Shown here: piece by piece, positions 41,303 through 50,729 of the stretch
Layout of the letters: every line of letters starts with the position of its first letter
Numbering within the stretch: position 1 is the first letter of the stretch
From: Porphyrobacter sp.
Lineage (GTDB): Bacteria; Pseudomonadota; Alphaproteobacteria; Sphingomonadales; Sphingomonadaceae
DNA: 64,000 nt
NCBI GenBank assembly: GCA_017744315.1
Contig: JAGIBN010000004.1
Location: forward strand, 1-64,000
Direction of reading: 5' to 3'
Position numbers and translations under genes: made by a program
Notes under the pieces: generated by a model
Databases searched by the model: none
The model's input: the letters and a program-made list of their open reading frames with translations, nothing else
What the model was told of the DNA's origin: nothing

Positions 41303-42495
41303 GCAACCTCCAGGGTCAGGGTCTCGACGACGTTGCGCATGTAGCCGGCTGGCTGCCACAGCGGGTCGAGCGGCTGCGTGGCGCCGGTCTGGCTGTAGGC
41401 GCGTACCTTGATCGGGTGACGACCTTTTCCGAGCTTCGAACCCAGGCGCCACTCGCGGAAGGAATAGCAGCCCAGATCCTCTCCCAGCCGGGCTTCCTGC
41501 CAGGTGGCGCCGTCATCGGTCGAAACCAGAACCCGCGCGACCCCCTCGCCGCCGCTGAAAGCGATGCCCTTGAGTTCGACATTGCCGGTGCCTGGCACCA
41601 CCTCGCCATCACGATGGCTGGTCACGAAGGAGCGTACGTTGAGGCGGCTGATCGGGCGCGTCTTGTCCGGCTTTCCGCCGGGTTCGACGCAGGCGCAGTC
41701 GTTGTCGGGAATCCGATAGGCGGTCTTCATCCAGTAGCCATCGAAGGCGCCTTCGACGACGTTGATCTCGTTCAGATGCTTGATCCAGTAGGTGCCGTAG
41801 TAGCCCGGCACTACCAGCCGCAGCGGGAAGCCGTTGAGGTAGGGTAGATCGGCTCCGTTCATCGCAAAGGCGACCAGGACCTCGCCATCGCGTGCATGAT
41901 CGAGATCGAGCGCTTTCACGAAGTCCGGGATCGCGTCGAGCGGCGGCTTGTCGAGGCCGTTGAAGGTCACCTGCCCCGCCCCGGCCTTGACCCCGGCGCG
42001 ATCGAGCAGAGCTTTGAGCGGCACGCCGGCCCAGCGAGCGTTGCCCATGGCCCCGTTACCCAGCTGCCCGCCTCCGACACGCGGCTCGAAGAACCCGCGG
42101 CTGTTGCCCGAGCATTGGTTGACCGCGACCACTTCCTGAAGTGGAAAGGCGGTCTTGAGGTCCGCCAGGGTCAGCGTCAGCGGTGTATCGACCAGCCCGC
42201 CTATCGACAGCCGGAAGGTCGCGGGATCGATCGCGTCAGGCAGGCCGGAAAGGTGATAGCGCACGAAGAACGCATCGTTCGGCGTCAGCACCCCCTCGTT
42301 GAACACCTCGAACGGCGTTTCGAGCTGCGGCGGGCGGGCGGTCAGTCCGATCAGCGGCCGCTTGCCCGGTAGCTGAACCAATGGTCGCTCGCCATTCGCG
42401 AAGGGGTGGACGATGCGGCCCTGGGCGAACGCGCGGGCGGACAGGACCGAGGCCGCTGCGCCGACGAGGAACCCTCGCCGTTGTACGAATGTCAT
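41299..42495 (-). CDS. sorA: Sulfite dehydrogenase molybdenum subunit SorA
   Basis: 398-residue sulfite oxidase-family enzyme oxidising sulfite to sulfate in the periplasm. A Tat-type leader (MTFVQRRGFLVGAAASVLSA) exports the folded Mo enzyme. The Mo-binding Cys128 is in VVAVNQCSGNSRGFFEP. GGQLGNGAMGNARWAGVPLKAL and GYYGTYWIKHLNEI are conserved, and a C-terminal dimerisation domain (GIAFSGGEGVARVLVSTDDG) follows. Start ATG 42495 overlaps the stop of the cysB-like gene. Detoxification or use of sulfite from organosulfonates is the likely role. Confidence 0.9.
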   Translation of the reverse strand: MTFVQRRGFLVGAAASVLSARAFAQGRIVHPFANGERPLVQLPGKRPLIGLTARPPQLETPFEVFNEGVLTPNDAFFVRYHLSGLPDAIDPATFRLSIGGLVDTPLTLTLADLKTAFPLQEVVAVNQCSGNSRGFFEPRVGGGQLGNGAMGNARWAGVPLKALLDRAGVKAGAGQVTFNGLDKPPLDAIPDFVKALDLDHARDGEVLVAFAMNGADLPYLNGFPLRLVVPGYYGTYWIKHLNEINVVEGAFDGYWMKTAYRIPDNDCACVEPGGKPDKTRPISRLNVRSFVTSHRDGEVVPGTGNVELKGIAFSGGEGVARVLVSTDDGATWQEARLGEDLGCYSFREWRLGSKLGKGRHPIKVRAYSQTGATQPLDPLWQPAGYMRNVVETLTLEVA

Positions 42496-43529
42496 GCTGG
42501 CTTGGCTCCGGAAATGGCGCTTTTCAGGATCGGACGGGGACCCTCCCCGAACCGCAGGTCATGCCGGTCGATGAACGAGCGCAGGATATCGGGCTGGTGC
42601 ACCGTCGCCAACCGGCTTGGATCTTTCAGCGTGCGCGCGTCGAGGTGCGGCGCGAGCAGTTCTATCAGCCGCCCGGTGTAGTTCCGAAGCAAGGCGCCGT
42701 GGGGAATGGCGATCTTGGTGCTCGACGGTTTGAAGAAGCGATTGGAGCCCGCGACGGTGGCGAACGCGTCATCGGGGCCGTTCGCGATCGCCATCTGTGC
42801 GACGATCCCGACACCCATGCCGAGCTTGACGTAAGTCTTGATCACGTCGGCATCGACGGCGGTGAGGTGGAAGTCGGGCTGGATCCCGGCGCTCGCAAAG
42901 GCCGCATCGATATTCGACCGTCCGGTGAACTCGGGCGTGTAGGTGATGATCGGGTAGCGGGCGAGATCGGCCAGGGTCGCCGACTTCACTCGCGCCAGCG
43001 GATGTTCGTGCGGCACAATGGCGACGTGCTCCCAGGTGAAGCACGGGAACGTCCGGAGGCCGGGCTCCCCATCGACCGCTTCGGTCGCCACCCCGATGTC
43101 GGCCTCACCACGCAAGAGCATCTCGACGACCTGTCCCGGATTGCTTTGCCGGAGTTCGACCTCGACCTCGGGAAACTCACGGCTGAAACGGACGAGCACT
43201 TGCGGCAACACATAGTTCGCCTGGTTGTGCGTGGTGGCGATAGTCAGGCGGCCCTTGTCGGCCTGGACGAACTGTGCGGACAGCCGCTTGAGGTTCTCGG
43301 ATTCCTGCAGCAGGCGGTCGATCACCTGGGCGGCGCTGTGGCCCGCCTCGGTCAGACCCACCAGCCGCTTGCCCCGGCGGACGAATATCTCGATCCCGAG
43401 CTCGGCCTCAAGCTCCTTGATCTGCTTGCTGACGCCCGATTGCGAAGTGAACAGTTCGTTCGCAACCTTGGTCAGGTTGAGATTGTTCTGAACCGCCGCA
43501 CGGATGTACCGGAGTTGCTGAAAGTTCAT
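42492..43529 (-). CDS. CysB-like LysR family regulator
   Basis: 345-residue LysR regulator of the CysB/Cbl branch: winged helix MNFQQLRYIRAAVQNNLNLTKVANELFTSQSGVSKQIKELE pattern, then a periplasmic-binding-type effector domain (TIATTHNQANYVLP, ITYTPEFTGRSNID). CysB proteins sense sulfur status through O-acetylserine or sulfate-type ligands. Unusually for LysR regulators, it is co-directional and coupled by a 4-base overlap to sorA, so it probably controls its own operon. Confidence 0.9.
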   Translation of the reverse strand: MNFQQLRYIRAAVQNNLNLTKVANELFTSQSGVSKQIKELEAELGIEIFVRRGKRLVGLTEAGHSAAQVIDRLLQESENLKRLSAQFVQADKGRLTIATTHNQANYVLPQVLVRFSREFPEVEVELRQSNPGQVVEMLLRGEADIGVATEAVDGEPGLRTFPCFTWEHVAIVPHEHPLARVKSATLADLARYPIITYTPEFTGRSNIDAAFASAGIQPDFHLTAVDADVIKTYVKLGMGVGIVAQMAIANGPDDAFATVAGSNRFFKPSSTKIAIPHGALLRNYTGRLIELLAPHLDARTLKDPSRLATVHQPDILRSFIDRHDLRFGEGPRPILKSAISGAKPA

Positions 43530-43758
43530 CGGCTGCCCACCTTCCGAAAGGCGGCGCCACGACTATCCAAGCCGCTGACTTCCCGAATTTTTCGAGCTTG
43601 CGCCACCATGCCACCTACAATTCAACAGGAGCAGCATCCGGCGTCGGGTAGCTTTCTCTACCGATTTGATTGAGAAATGTGTCGCTGACAAGACTCAAAG
43701 GGCAGTGCGTTGCGCAACTGCGACAAGGAAATCTTCTATCGGTCCAAGGTGGGGCCGG
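43530..43758. other. Intergenic gap before the cysB-sor operon
   Basis: 229 bases between the cysB-like gene and the stop of the porin at 43759, both leftward. It should contain the promoter of the cysB-sorAB operon; no firm -35/-10 pair, terminator or gene was seen. Confidence 0.3.
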
Positions 43759-45369
43759 TCAGAAGTTCACGATCCAGTCGCCGGAGAACACCCAGCCGTC
43801 CCCGCCCACCTGCGACGGGAGCGAAGAGCCACCCACCGGCGAACCGTTGAGCTTCAGCGCCTGGATGTTGAAGCGGGTTTCCTTCCGGTTGAACGGATAG
43901 ATGTTGGCACCCAGCGCCAGTTCCCACGGATCGCCGTATTCGCCGAAGATCTTGGAATAGGTGATGTAGGGCTGGAGGACCTGCGGGATCGCCATGGCCG
44001 AAGCCTGGAGCGAGAAGCCGGTGTCGTAGAGCTCGGTCACCGGGATCGGCCCCACCGTCACGAAGTCGTCGACCCAGCGGAAGTAGTATTCGCCTTCGAA
44101 GTGGAAGCCCTTGTACTTCACGCCCGCGTTGAGGGCGAGCATCTGGTAGGTCGCCTTCTCGATATGGCCGCCTGTGTTGAACGGGTCGGGGCTGAACAGC
44201 AGCGTGCCGTCGGACAGACGGATCTGGCTGTTCTCGAAGTCGTCGAGATCAGGCTGGCCCTGAGCATCCTCGCGGCTGCGGGTGAAGTGCACGCCGACCA
44301 GCGTTGCGACCTCCTGGTGATCCTCGAAATCGCCCATGCCCGCGTTCGGGCCGAACTCGCCGGTCGTGGGCATCCACCACAAGGCGCCGGACATCGTATT
44401 GAGCCCGTTGTCGAGCTCCTGCGAGCTCACGCCCAATTGCGCGAGGTTGTTCGCCAATGCCACGCGATAGCGCAGGCCCCTGGCGATTTCGCCCTGAGCA
44501 TCGATGCCCGTCGAATAGGATCCGCGGAAGAACTCATCCGCCATGACGCGGTTGTCGTTCCTCAGCCAGTTCGGGAAGGTGTAGTTGGTCGAGCGCGTGG
44601 TCGGCAGTGGCATGACGCCCGCCGTGACCGTCAGGGCATCGCTGAAATGGTACTGGAAGTACCCGCCCAGCACCACCTGCGCCCCCTCGCCCATCTGCGG
44701 GTTCGAGGTCCAGAAGAAGAAGTAGTACCGGAAGTTCGGATCGAACAGCCAACCCTTGAAATTCCAGCTGAGCTTCTGGAACTGCAAATCCTCGCGGATG
44801 TCGGCGAGTTCCTTGGTCCGGCCGAACGCGTCGACGTAAGTCGGATCGAGGCCTTCCTGGTTCAGGTAGCGGGCATAAGCGAAGACGCCCGCGCCCAGCT
44901 CACCCTCGTCTCCCCGGACCAGAACAAAGCCTCGACCAGGAATGTAACGGCCGCCGAAGGAAGGGTCTTCACCCGATACCGCGACGGCGGTGGGCGCAGG
45001 AGCGGGGTCGGCGACGGCGGCCAGATCGGGCGCACTATAAGTGGTTTCGTAGTCCTCGTCCTTGGATGCGGTCACAGCCGGGGACGTTGCCTGCTGCGGT
45101 GCCGCCGCTACGACGGCAGCCGGCTGGGCGGGAGCAGCTGCGGCCTGCACGGGCTCGGCGCTGGGCATGCCAAGCCGCTTCTCCAGAGCATCGATCCGCG
45201 CATCGAACTGCTGGCGCGCTTGCTGTAGTTCGCGCAGCTCGGCCTCGATCGCCTGACGGTCCTCGGCGGATATCTCCTGCGCCTGCGCCGCCAGGGGCAG
45301 ACAGGTCGCGGCGAGTGCCAGGGATCCCTTGAGCCAGGCCGTTCGCAACCCTCGCCGATCCTTGGACAT
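43759..45369 (-). CDS. OprO/OprP-type porin with N-terminal coiled coil
   Basis: 536-residue outer-membrane porin. After a signal peptide (LPLAAQAQ) comes a short coiled coil (EDRQAIEAELRELQQARQQF) and a Pro/Ala-rich linker, both typical of trimeric phosphate-selective-type porins. The barrel shows GRYIPGRGFVLVRGDEGELG, LQFQKLSWNFKGWLFDP and a final VFSGDWIVNF. Solute unknown. ATG 45369 follows GGGAGGG. It is the last gene of the porin-glutaminase-amidohydrolase-porin run. Confidence 0.83.
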   Translation of the reverse strand: MSKDRRGLRTAWLKGSLALAATCLPLAAQAQEISAEDRQAIEAELRELQQARQQFDARIDALEKRLGMPSAEPVQAAAAPAQPAAVVAAAPQQATSPAVTASKDEDYETTYSAPDLAAVADPAPAPTAVAVSGEDPSFGGRYIPGRGFVLVRGDEGELGAGVFAYARYLNQEGLDPTYVDAFGRTKELADIREDLQFQKLSWNFKGWLFDPNFRYYFFFWTSNPQMGEGAQVVLGGYFQYHFSDALTVTAGVMPLPTTRSTNYTFPNWLRNDNRVMADEFFRGSYSTGIDAQGEIARGLRYRVALANNLAQLGVSSQELDNGLNTMSGALWWMPTTGEFGPNAGMGDFEDHQEVATLVGVHFTRSREDAQGQPDLDDFENSQIRLSDGTLLFSPDPFNTGGHIEKATYQMLALNAGVKYKGFHFEGEYYFRWVDDFVTVGPIPVTELYDTGFSLQASAMAIPQVLQPYITYSKIFGEYGDPWELALGANIYPFNRKETRFNIQALKLNGSPVGGSSLPSQVGGDGWVFSGDWIVNF

Positions 45370-45468
45370 TTTCCCTCCCTGCCCGGTGACCGTGTTCGAA
45401 CCTATCGATCCATCGGGCGCGATCACTCGGGATTCCTCGCATTAGCGCCGGGATTTCCCCTGAGAGGG

Positions 45469-46569
45469 TCAGCGCGGCACATTGGCGGCCTCCCAGGCGC
45501 GGACCTTGGCGCGTCCGGCGTCGAACAGGCGTTCGTAGTTATCGAGCGCTATCGCCCTCCGGGTCTCCGGGCGAACCTGGGAGAATATCCCGTCCCACAA
45601 GTGGAACACCCGCAGGTTCGCCTCGATGTTTGGCGGAGCGACGTTGTCGGTCCCGAACAGGAACCGGTCCGGGTACTTGTCGAACAGCTGCGCCGTGCGC
45701 TTCATGGTGTCGGGAGAGGTCACGGCGTACTTCGCCACCTCGTCCCAGCTGATGTCGAAATAGACGTGCGACAGCTGCGGGTCCGACAGGAGCCGATCGA
45801 TCAGCTCGAGGTGATTGGGCGGCCGTTCTCCCGAGGGTCCGGGGTCCTGCACCGGTTCGGGAGAGACGACACGTCCCAGCCCGGTATGCGCCCAGATAAT
45901 CGTCGTGCCGGGATGGCGGAGCAGCAGCTCACGCATCTGCGTGTAGTAGATCGGCAGCGCGTTGCCCTTGGCGAACGGCACGTCGATATCGCAATGGAGG
46001 ATCACGACGAGCCCGACCTCGCCCGCGAAATCGAGGATCTTGTCGAGCGATGGGTTGAGCAGCGAAGCCCCCTCCCCCGCCACTTTGCTGGAGACGAACT
46101 CCTTGTGCACGCTGAACTCGCCGATGCCGGTGAACACGCCGGGGTAGATCGTCAGCACGCGTCGGATGTGGTCGACCGCGTACATGTCCGCCGGGTTGAA
46201 GCCGGTGATCATCGGGTCGAGCCGCGCGCGCTGCTCCGAGGGGAGCGACAGGTACTCGGTCGCGATGATCGCGTCGGTGAAGCTGTAGTAGTAGAGCGAG
46301 GCGTCCGACTGCAGGTAATAGGTCGGCGCGAAATCGCCCGAGTTCGGGTGGTACCAGATCTGCTGCAGCGGAATGCCGAACAAGGTCGATCGCTTGACCG
46401 TGCTCCCCATCAGCTGGACGTACTGCGCCGCCGTCAGCCCGCGCTGGATGTAGTTGGTCAGGTGGAAGTGGGAGTCATTATAGAGATAACCCCCGCTGTC
46501 CTGCGCCGCAGTGGGCGCCGATAACAGCGCCGCCCCGGCAAAGGCGGCGAGTGCTGCGACCCGGCGCAC
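45469..46569 (-). CDS. Secreted amidohydrolase family protein
   Basis: 366-residue TIM-barrel metal hydrolase (amidohydrolase-2 type). Signal peptide ends APTAAQ; metal-binding motif DSHFHLTN gives His34 and His36. Further ligand regions are VVILHCDID, TIIWAHTGLG and FLFGTDNVAPP. Substrate class is uncertain: carboxylate decarboxylase, lactonase or amide hydrolase. I use GTG 46569 because GGAGG lies 6 bases before it and the signal peptide follows directly. It lies 13 bases after the glutaminase stop. Confidence 0.82.
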   Translation of the reverse strand: MRRVAALAAFAGAALLSAPTAAQDSGGYLYNDSHFHLTNYIQRGLTAAQYVQLMGSTVKRSTLFGIPLQQIWYHPNSGDFAPTYYLQSDASLYYYSFTDAIIATEYLSLPSEQRARLDPMITGFNPADMYAVDHIRRVLTIYPGVFTGIGEFSVHKEFVSSKVAGEGASLLNPSLDKILDFAGEVGLVVILHCDIDVPFAKGNALPIYYTQMRELLLRHPGTTIIWAHTGLGRVVSPEPVQDPGPSGERPPNHLELIDRLLSDPQLSHVYFDISWDEVAKYAVTSPDTMKRTAQLFDKYPDRFLFGTDNVAPPNIEANLRVFHLWDGIFSQVRPETRRAIALDNYERLFDAGRAKVRAWEAANVPR

Positions 46570-46582
46570 GCGCTGCCTCCGC

Positions 46583-47632
46583 TCAGCCGAACTGGGCGTA
46601 AGGGTTGGCTTTGAGCTCGTTGACGATGTCGATGATCGCCTTCTGGCCGCGCACGCTGTTGCCCGCGTCATCCAGCGGCGGCGCGAAAGTGCCGATGCCA
46701 AACTTGCCGGGAACCACCGCGAGGATACCGCCGCCCACACCGCTCTTCGCGGGAACGCCGCCGGTGTGGAAGGCCCACTTGCCGCTGTCGTCGTACATGC
46801 CCGCGGTCGCCATGATCGCGAGCACGCCCGGCACGATGCTGGGATCGAGCACCTGCTTCTTGGTCACCGGATTGCGCCCGCCGAAGGCCAGGGTGGCCGC
46901 CATCGTCGCGAGGTCGACCGCGTTCACGTTGATCGAGCACTGCCGGGTGTAGAGATCGACTGCCACCGCCGGGTCCGACGGGAAGCGCTCGTAAGCCGAC
47001 ATCAACGCGCCGATCGCGCGGTTGCGCTGGTTGGTGGCGGCTTCCGACTGATAGACCGGCTGGTTCACCTGGAGCTGGCGTCCGGCCATGTCGGAGTGAA
47101 TGCCGATGATCTTGTTCCACACCTCGTCCGGCGTGCCCTTGACGTTGCCCACGGTGGCGATGGCGCCGGGATTGACCAGCGGGTTCATCTCCTTGCCGCG
47201 ATATTGTTCGACCGCCGTGATCGAGTTGAACACCTGGCCCGTGGCGTCGACGCCGACGCTGTCCTCGATCAGCTTGGAGCCGGACTCCTGCATCACCAGT
47301 GCGGCGGTGATCGGCTTGGAGACCGACTGGATCGAGAACTCCTGCTTGGAGTCCCCGGCCTGGTAGACCGTGCCGTCTCCGGTCACGATCGCGATGCCGA
47401 AGAAGTTCGACGGCACTTCCGCGAGCGCCGGAATGTAGTCGGCGTTCTTGCCCTCGTTCAGCCCGCGATACTTGCCATAGGCGTTGTCGAGTGCCGCCTG
47501 AATCGCGCTGGAGGATGGCCCCGACCCGCGCCCCTGCGCAAAGGCGATTTCGGGGACAGCAATAGTGCTGGCGGCGGCTCCGAGAACCAGAGCACCCATC
47601 AACTGGCGGCGATCGAGATCGAAATCAGCCAT
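46583..47632 (-). CDS. glsA: Exported glutaminase A
   Basis: 349-residue serine-dependent glutaminase converting glutamine to glutamate and ammonia. The Ser-x-x-Lys catalytic motif is SVSK (Ser103, Lys106). Other family motifs are NPLVNPGAIA, YQSEAATNQRNRA, FHTGGVPAKSGVGGGI and DDAGNSVRGQKA. Unlike the usual cytosolic enzyme of about 310 residues, it has a twin-arginine leader (DRRQLMGALVLGAAAST) and is probably periplasmic. It lies 27 bases after the DcaP-like porin and shares an operon with an amidohydrolase. Confidence 0.9.
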   Translation of the reverse strand: MADFDLDRRQLMGALVLGAAASTIAVPEIAFAQGRGSGPSSSAIQAALDNAYGKYRGLNEGKNADYIPALAEVPSNFFGIAIVTGDGTVYQAGDSKQEFSIQSVSKPITAALVMQESGSKLIEDSVGVDATGQVFNSITAVEQYRGKEMNPLVNPGAIATVGNVKGTPDEVWNKIIGIHSDMAGRQLQVNQPVYQSEAATNQRNRAIGALMSAYERFPSDPAVAVDLYTRQCSINVNAVDLATMAATLAFGGRNPVTKKQVLDPSIVPGVLAIMATAGMYDDSGKWAFHTGGVPAKSGVGGGILAVVPGKFGIGTFAPPLDDAGNSVRGQKAIIDIVNELKANPYAQFG

Positions 47633-47659
47633 CGTTATCTTCCCTGTCGCTCGAGTATG

Positions 47660-49075
47660 TCAGTTGCCCCAGAGGTCCTTGCTGGAGAACGAAGCCTTGA
47701 AGCTGGTCTGCAGGCGCAGGTCGTCACCCTGCGCGCCGTCGTTGTCGGTCCGCTGGCCCCACAGCAGTTCGATGCCCGCGAGGAGGCGGCTCTCGGGCTG
47801 CCACAGCAGGTTGACGGAAGCGTACTCGCCCTTGTGGAAGGCGGTCGCATCCTGGAAGTTCGTGTTGTCGACTTCGGTGAAGCTGTAGCCGAGTGCAGAG
47901 CTCAGCTGCTCGGTCCACTGCATTTCGACGTACCCTGTGACGCCGAGCAGCTCGACTGCCTTGGCGTCCAGCAGCGTGCCGTTGACGGCCGGCGGCGGGA
48001 AGATCGGCGGCACCGGCCCGAGCTGGGCCGACGGCGCCAGGTCCATGCCGCCGTCGTTCATGTAGCTGGCGATGCCCTGGCCGTAGACCACGCCGCCGCG
48101 GAACGTCACGGGCGAGAACTTGAGCACGGTGGTCCCGTTCAGACCCCAGCCCATCTCGCTGCCCGAGGGCTCGTTGTCAGGCGTGCCGACCGTATCGTAG
48201 CCAACCTTGCGCAAGACGCCGGCGAGCTGCACGTGCCCCCAGTCCCCGCCGTAGCGGACCTGGCCGGTCAGGTCGGGAAGCTCTTCGGTACCACGCAGGT
48301 TCTCCGCCACTTCCGGTGAGACGAGCCTAATCGAACCGGGGTCGATGTCGTTGTTGGGCTGTTCAAGCCCGATCTTGGCCACCCATCCGCCGCTGTTGAC
48401 CAGCGTCACGGCGATCTGCGGATTGCGGATGAACACCATTCCCGCCGGCCCCCAGTAGTCGACCACGTTGGGGAAGATGTCTCCATCCATGAACAACGTG
48501 TTCGTCTGCCCGGCGAGGATGGGCCCCCACTTGGCGTAGGCATGGCGGAGGCGGAACGTCGTCTGCCCTTCATCCACACCGACGCCATAGAGGTCGAATT
48601 CGAACTTCGCTTCGTAGGGCTTCCCGGCGATCGTGCCGTCAGCCTTCACGCCCAGCCGCGACTGGCGGGCGCTGGCGATGAACTGGCCGTCGCTGCCGTA
48701 GAGACCGTCGACCGTGGGGATGCGCGAAGGGCGAAGCGTCGCGTCCCAGTTGGGGTTAACCCGGTCGAAGTCCTGGATGAGGTCGACCTGCGCAAAGCCA
48801 TAGAGCTCCAGGTGGTGATCCCCGCCACCGCCTCCGCCGCCACTGCTGGCCGGGGCGCTGACAGGCGCGCTGGCCGCGGCCTGGGCCGCCTGTTGCTGCT
48901 GTCGGGCATCGGCTTCGGCGCGAGCAGCCACTTGCGCCTCCAGCTCTGCCAGTCGCTGCCGGAGGGCGTCGAACTCGGCCCTTTCGGCCGGCGTCATCCC
49001 CGATTGAGCTTGAGCCTGAGCCGGCGCCGCGGCCACGAAGGCGCCCGCTACACCGAGAGCCAGAATCTTCCGCAT
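47660..49075 (-). CDS. DcaP-like trimeric porin
   Basis: 471-residue outer-membrane channel. Signal peptide ends APAQAQAQ; then a coiled coil (PAERAEFDALRQRLAELEAQVA), Gly-rich linker and barrel start HHLELYGFAQVDLIQDF, all as in DcaP porins, which pass dicarboxylic acids and similar anions. ATG 49075 has AGGGG 7 bases upstream; ATG 49090 is possible. It is the first gene of a four-gene run with exported glutaminase, so glutamate or a related acid is a plausible solute (inference). Confidence 0.85.
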   Translation of the reverse strand: MRKILALGVAGAFVAAAPAQAQAQSGMTPAERAEFDALRQRLAELEAQVAARAEADARQQQQAAQAAASAPVSAPASSGGGGGGGDHHLELYGFAQVDLIQDFDRVNPNWDATLRPSRIPTVDGLYGSDGQFIASARQSRLGVKADGTIAGKPYEAKFEFDLYGVGVDEGQTTFRLRHAYAKWGPILAGQTNTLFMDGDIFPNVVDYWGPAGMVFIRNPQIAVTLVNSGGWVAKIGLEQPNNDIDPGSIRLVSPEVAENLRGTEELPDLTGQVRYGGDWGHVQLAGVLRKVGYDTVGTPDNEPSGSEMGWGLNGTTVLKFSPVTFRGGVVYGQGIASYMNDGGMDLAPSAQLGPVPPIFPPPAVNGTLLDAKAVELLGVTGYVEMQWTEQLSSALGYSFTEVDNTNFQDATAFHKGEYASVNLLWQPESRLLAGIELLWGQRTDNDGAQGDDLRLQTSFKASFSSKDLWGN

Positions 49076-49319
49076 CAGTGAACCCCTCATAAGGACGGCC
49101 GCGTATTCGGCTCGTCACTCCAAGAGGCTGAAATATGAATTGGGGCCGGGAACCTCCCAATCCGAAGAAACCCGCAGTTGGCTCAGGGAAATCAGCGGAT
49201 AGCCCCGGGGCTAATGTAAAACCCCGAGGAAAGATCAAGTCCTACGCCAGGAATGAACCGGTTGCGGAGATTACGTAACTGATCTTCTTCTCAAATCGCT
49301 CAGCGACTCGGCGAAGGAG
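49076..49319. other. Intergenic gap upstream of the porin-glutaminase operon
   Basis: 244 bases between the DcaP-like start and the stop of the efflux outer-membrane gene. It must carry the porin operon promoter. The part 49130-49290 is AT-richer, but no specific site could be fixed. Confidence 0.3.
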
Positions 49320-50729
49320 CTAGTCTCTTTCGCTAACCTCTACAGCCGGGGTCGCAATGGCGCTGTCCGATCCAAGCGCTCTGTAAAGCTCGATACGGTT
49401 ACGAACGCTCGTCAGTAAAACCCCTGTCTCGCGCTGGCGGGCGACGTAGAGGCTGCGCTGCGCATCGAGGTTGGCGAGGAAGCTGTCGATACCGCCACGG
49501 TAGCGCGCTTCGGTCAGGCGAGCCGTGTCGGCCGTCGCTTCGCTGCTTACGCGCGCGGTGCGCAGGCGCTCGCCGATCGTGCCCTGTACCGCCAGGGCGT
49601 CGGCTACCTCACGGAACGCGGTCTGGATCGCACGCTCGTAGGCAGCGAGCGCGGCGTCGCGCTGGGCCTCGTTGACCTCGACATTGGCGCGGCGGCCACC
49701 AGCGTCGAAGATCGTATAGGCCGCGTCGGCCCCGAGCGTGGTCGGGAACGCGCCGCCGGTGAACAAGGTGCCCAGCGTCTCGCTCGCCACGCCGACCAGG
49801 CCGGTCAGCGAGATACGCGGAAACATCTCGGCCCGGGCGACGCCGATGTCGGCGTTGGCAGCGCGCAGCAGGTATTCGGCCTCGACGATGTCGGGCCTGC
49901 GCAACAGCACGGCGGAATCGAGGCCCGCGGGCAACGTGGCGACCGAGGTGAACACCTCGTCGAGGCCAGCCGGGAGCAAGGCCGGATCGACCTCTCCTCC
50001 GACCAGCAGCCGGATCAGGTTCTGGTCCTGCGCCACGGCGGCAGTCTGGGCCGCAAGGTCGCCCTCAGCGGTCGCAAGCACCTGCTCGGCCTGGCGCACG
50101 TCGGTTCGCGGGGCGATGCCGCCAGTGAGCCGCGCCTGCGTCAGCTGGACGGCGCGGCGGGCATTGGCGGCGGTATCGGCGGCGATGGCCAGAAGCTCGC
50201 GGTCGGCGGCGTAAGTCGCCCAGGCGTCCGCCAGATCGGCGACGAGGCCGATGCGGACCGTGCGGCCCGAAGCCTCGGTCGCCAGCATCCGCTCGCGCTC
50301 CGCAGCCGTGGCATTGGCCAGGCGCCCGAACAGGTCGAGTTCGAAGCTCGCGATGCCGCCTTGCAGGGCATAGCTCTCGCTGTCCTCTCCCTCGCGGGTC
50401 AGGTAGCTGGCCGAAGCGCCGACGCCGACCTCGGGGAATTGATTGGACCGTACGACACCGACCTGTGCCCGCGCCGCAGCGAGATTGGCGGCAGCGATGC
50501 GCACGTCGCGGTTGTTGACCAGCGCCTGGCCGATCAGCGTCTGAAGGCGCGGGTCCTGGAACACGTCGCGATAGGAGACCTCGGGCAGCGCCGCTTCGGT
50601 CTGGCTCAGGTAGGCATCGCCCGCCGGCCAGGACGCCGGCACCGGCGCCTCGGGCCGCACATAGTCCGGCGCCAGTGAGCAGCCGGCCAGGGTGAGCGCC
50701 ATCAGGCTTGCGGAAAGAAAACGGGTCAA
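49320..50729 (-). CDS. RND efflux outer-membrane lipoprotein (NodT/OprM family)
   Basis: 469-residue TolC-like channel with lipobox LTLAGCS (Cys17). Two outer-membrane efflux repeats show the helical hairpins DVRIAAANLAAARAQVGVVRS and DIGVARAEMFPRISLTG and the family signature RRPDIVEAEYLLRAANADIG. It connects the inner-membrane pump to the outside. Its start overlaps the pump stop by 4 bases. Third gene of the adaptor-pump-channel operon. Confidence 0.93.
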   Translation of the reverse strand: MTRFLSASLMALTLAGCSLAPDYVRPEAPVPASWPAGDAYLSQTEAALPEVSYRDVFQDPRLQTLIGQALVNNRDVRIAAANLAAARAQVGVVRSNQFPEVGVGASASYLTREGEDSESYALQGGIASFELDLFGRLANATAAERERMLATEASGRTVRIGLVADLADAWATYAADRELLAIAADTAANARRAVQLTQARLTGGIAPRTDVRQAEQVLATAEGDLAAQTAAVAQDQNLIRLLVGGEVDPALLPAGLDEVFTSVATLPAGLDSAVLLRRPDIVEAEYLLRAANADIGVARAEMFPRISLTGLVGVASETLGTLFTGGAFPTTLGADAAYTIFDAGGRRANVEVNEAQRDAALAAYERAIQTAFREVADALAVQGTIGERLRTARVSSEATADTARLTEARYRGGIDSFLANLDAQRSLYVARQRETGVLLTSVRNRIELYRALGSDSAIATPAVEVSERD

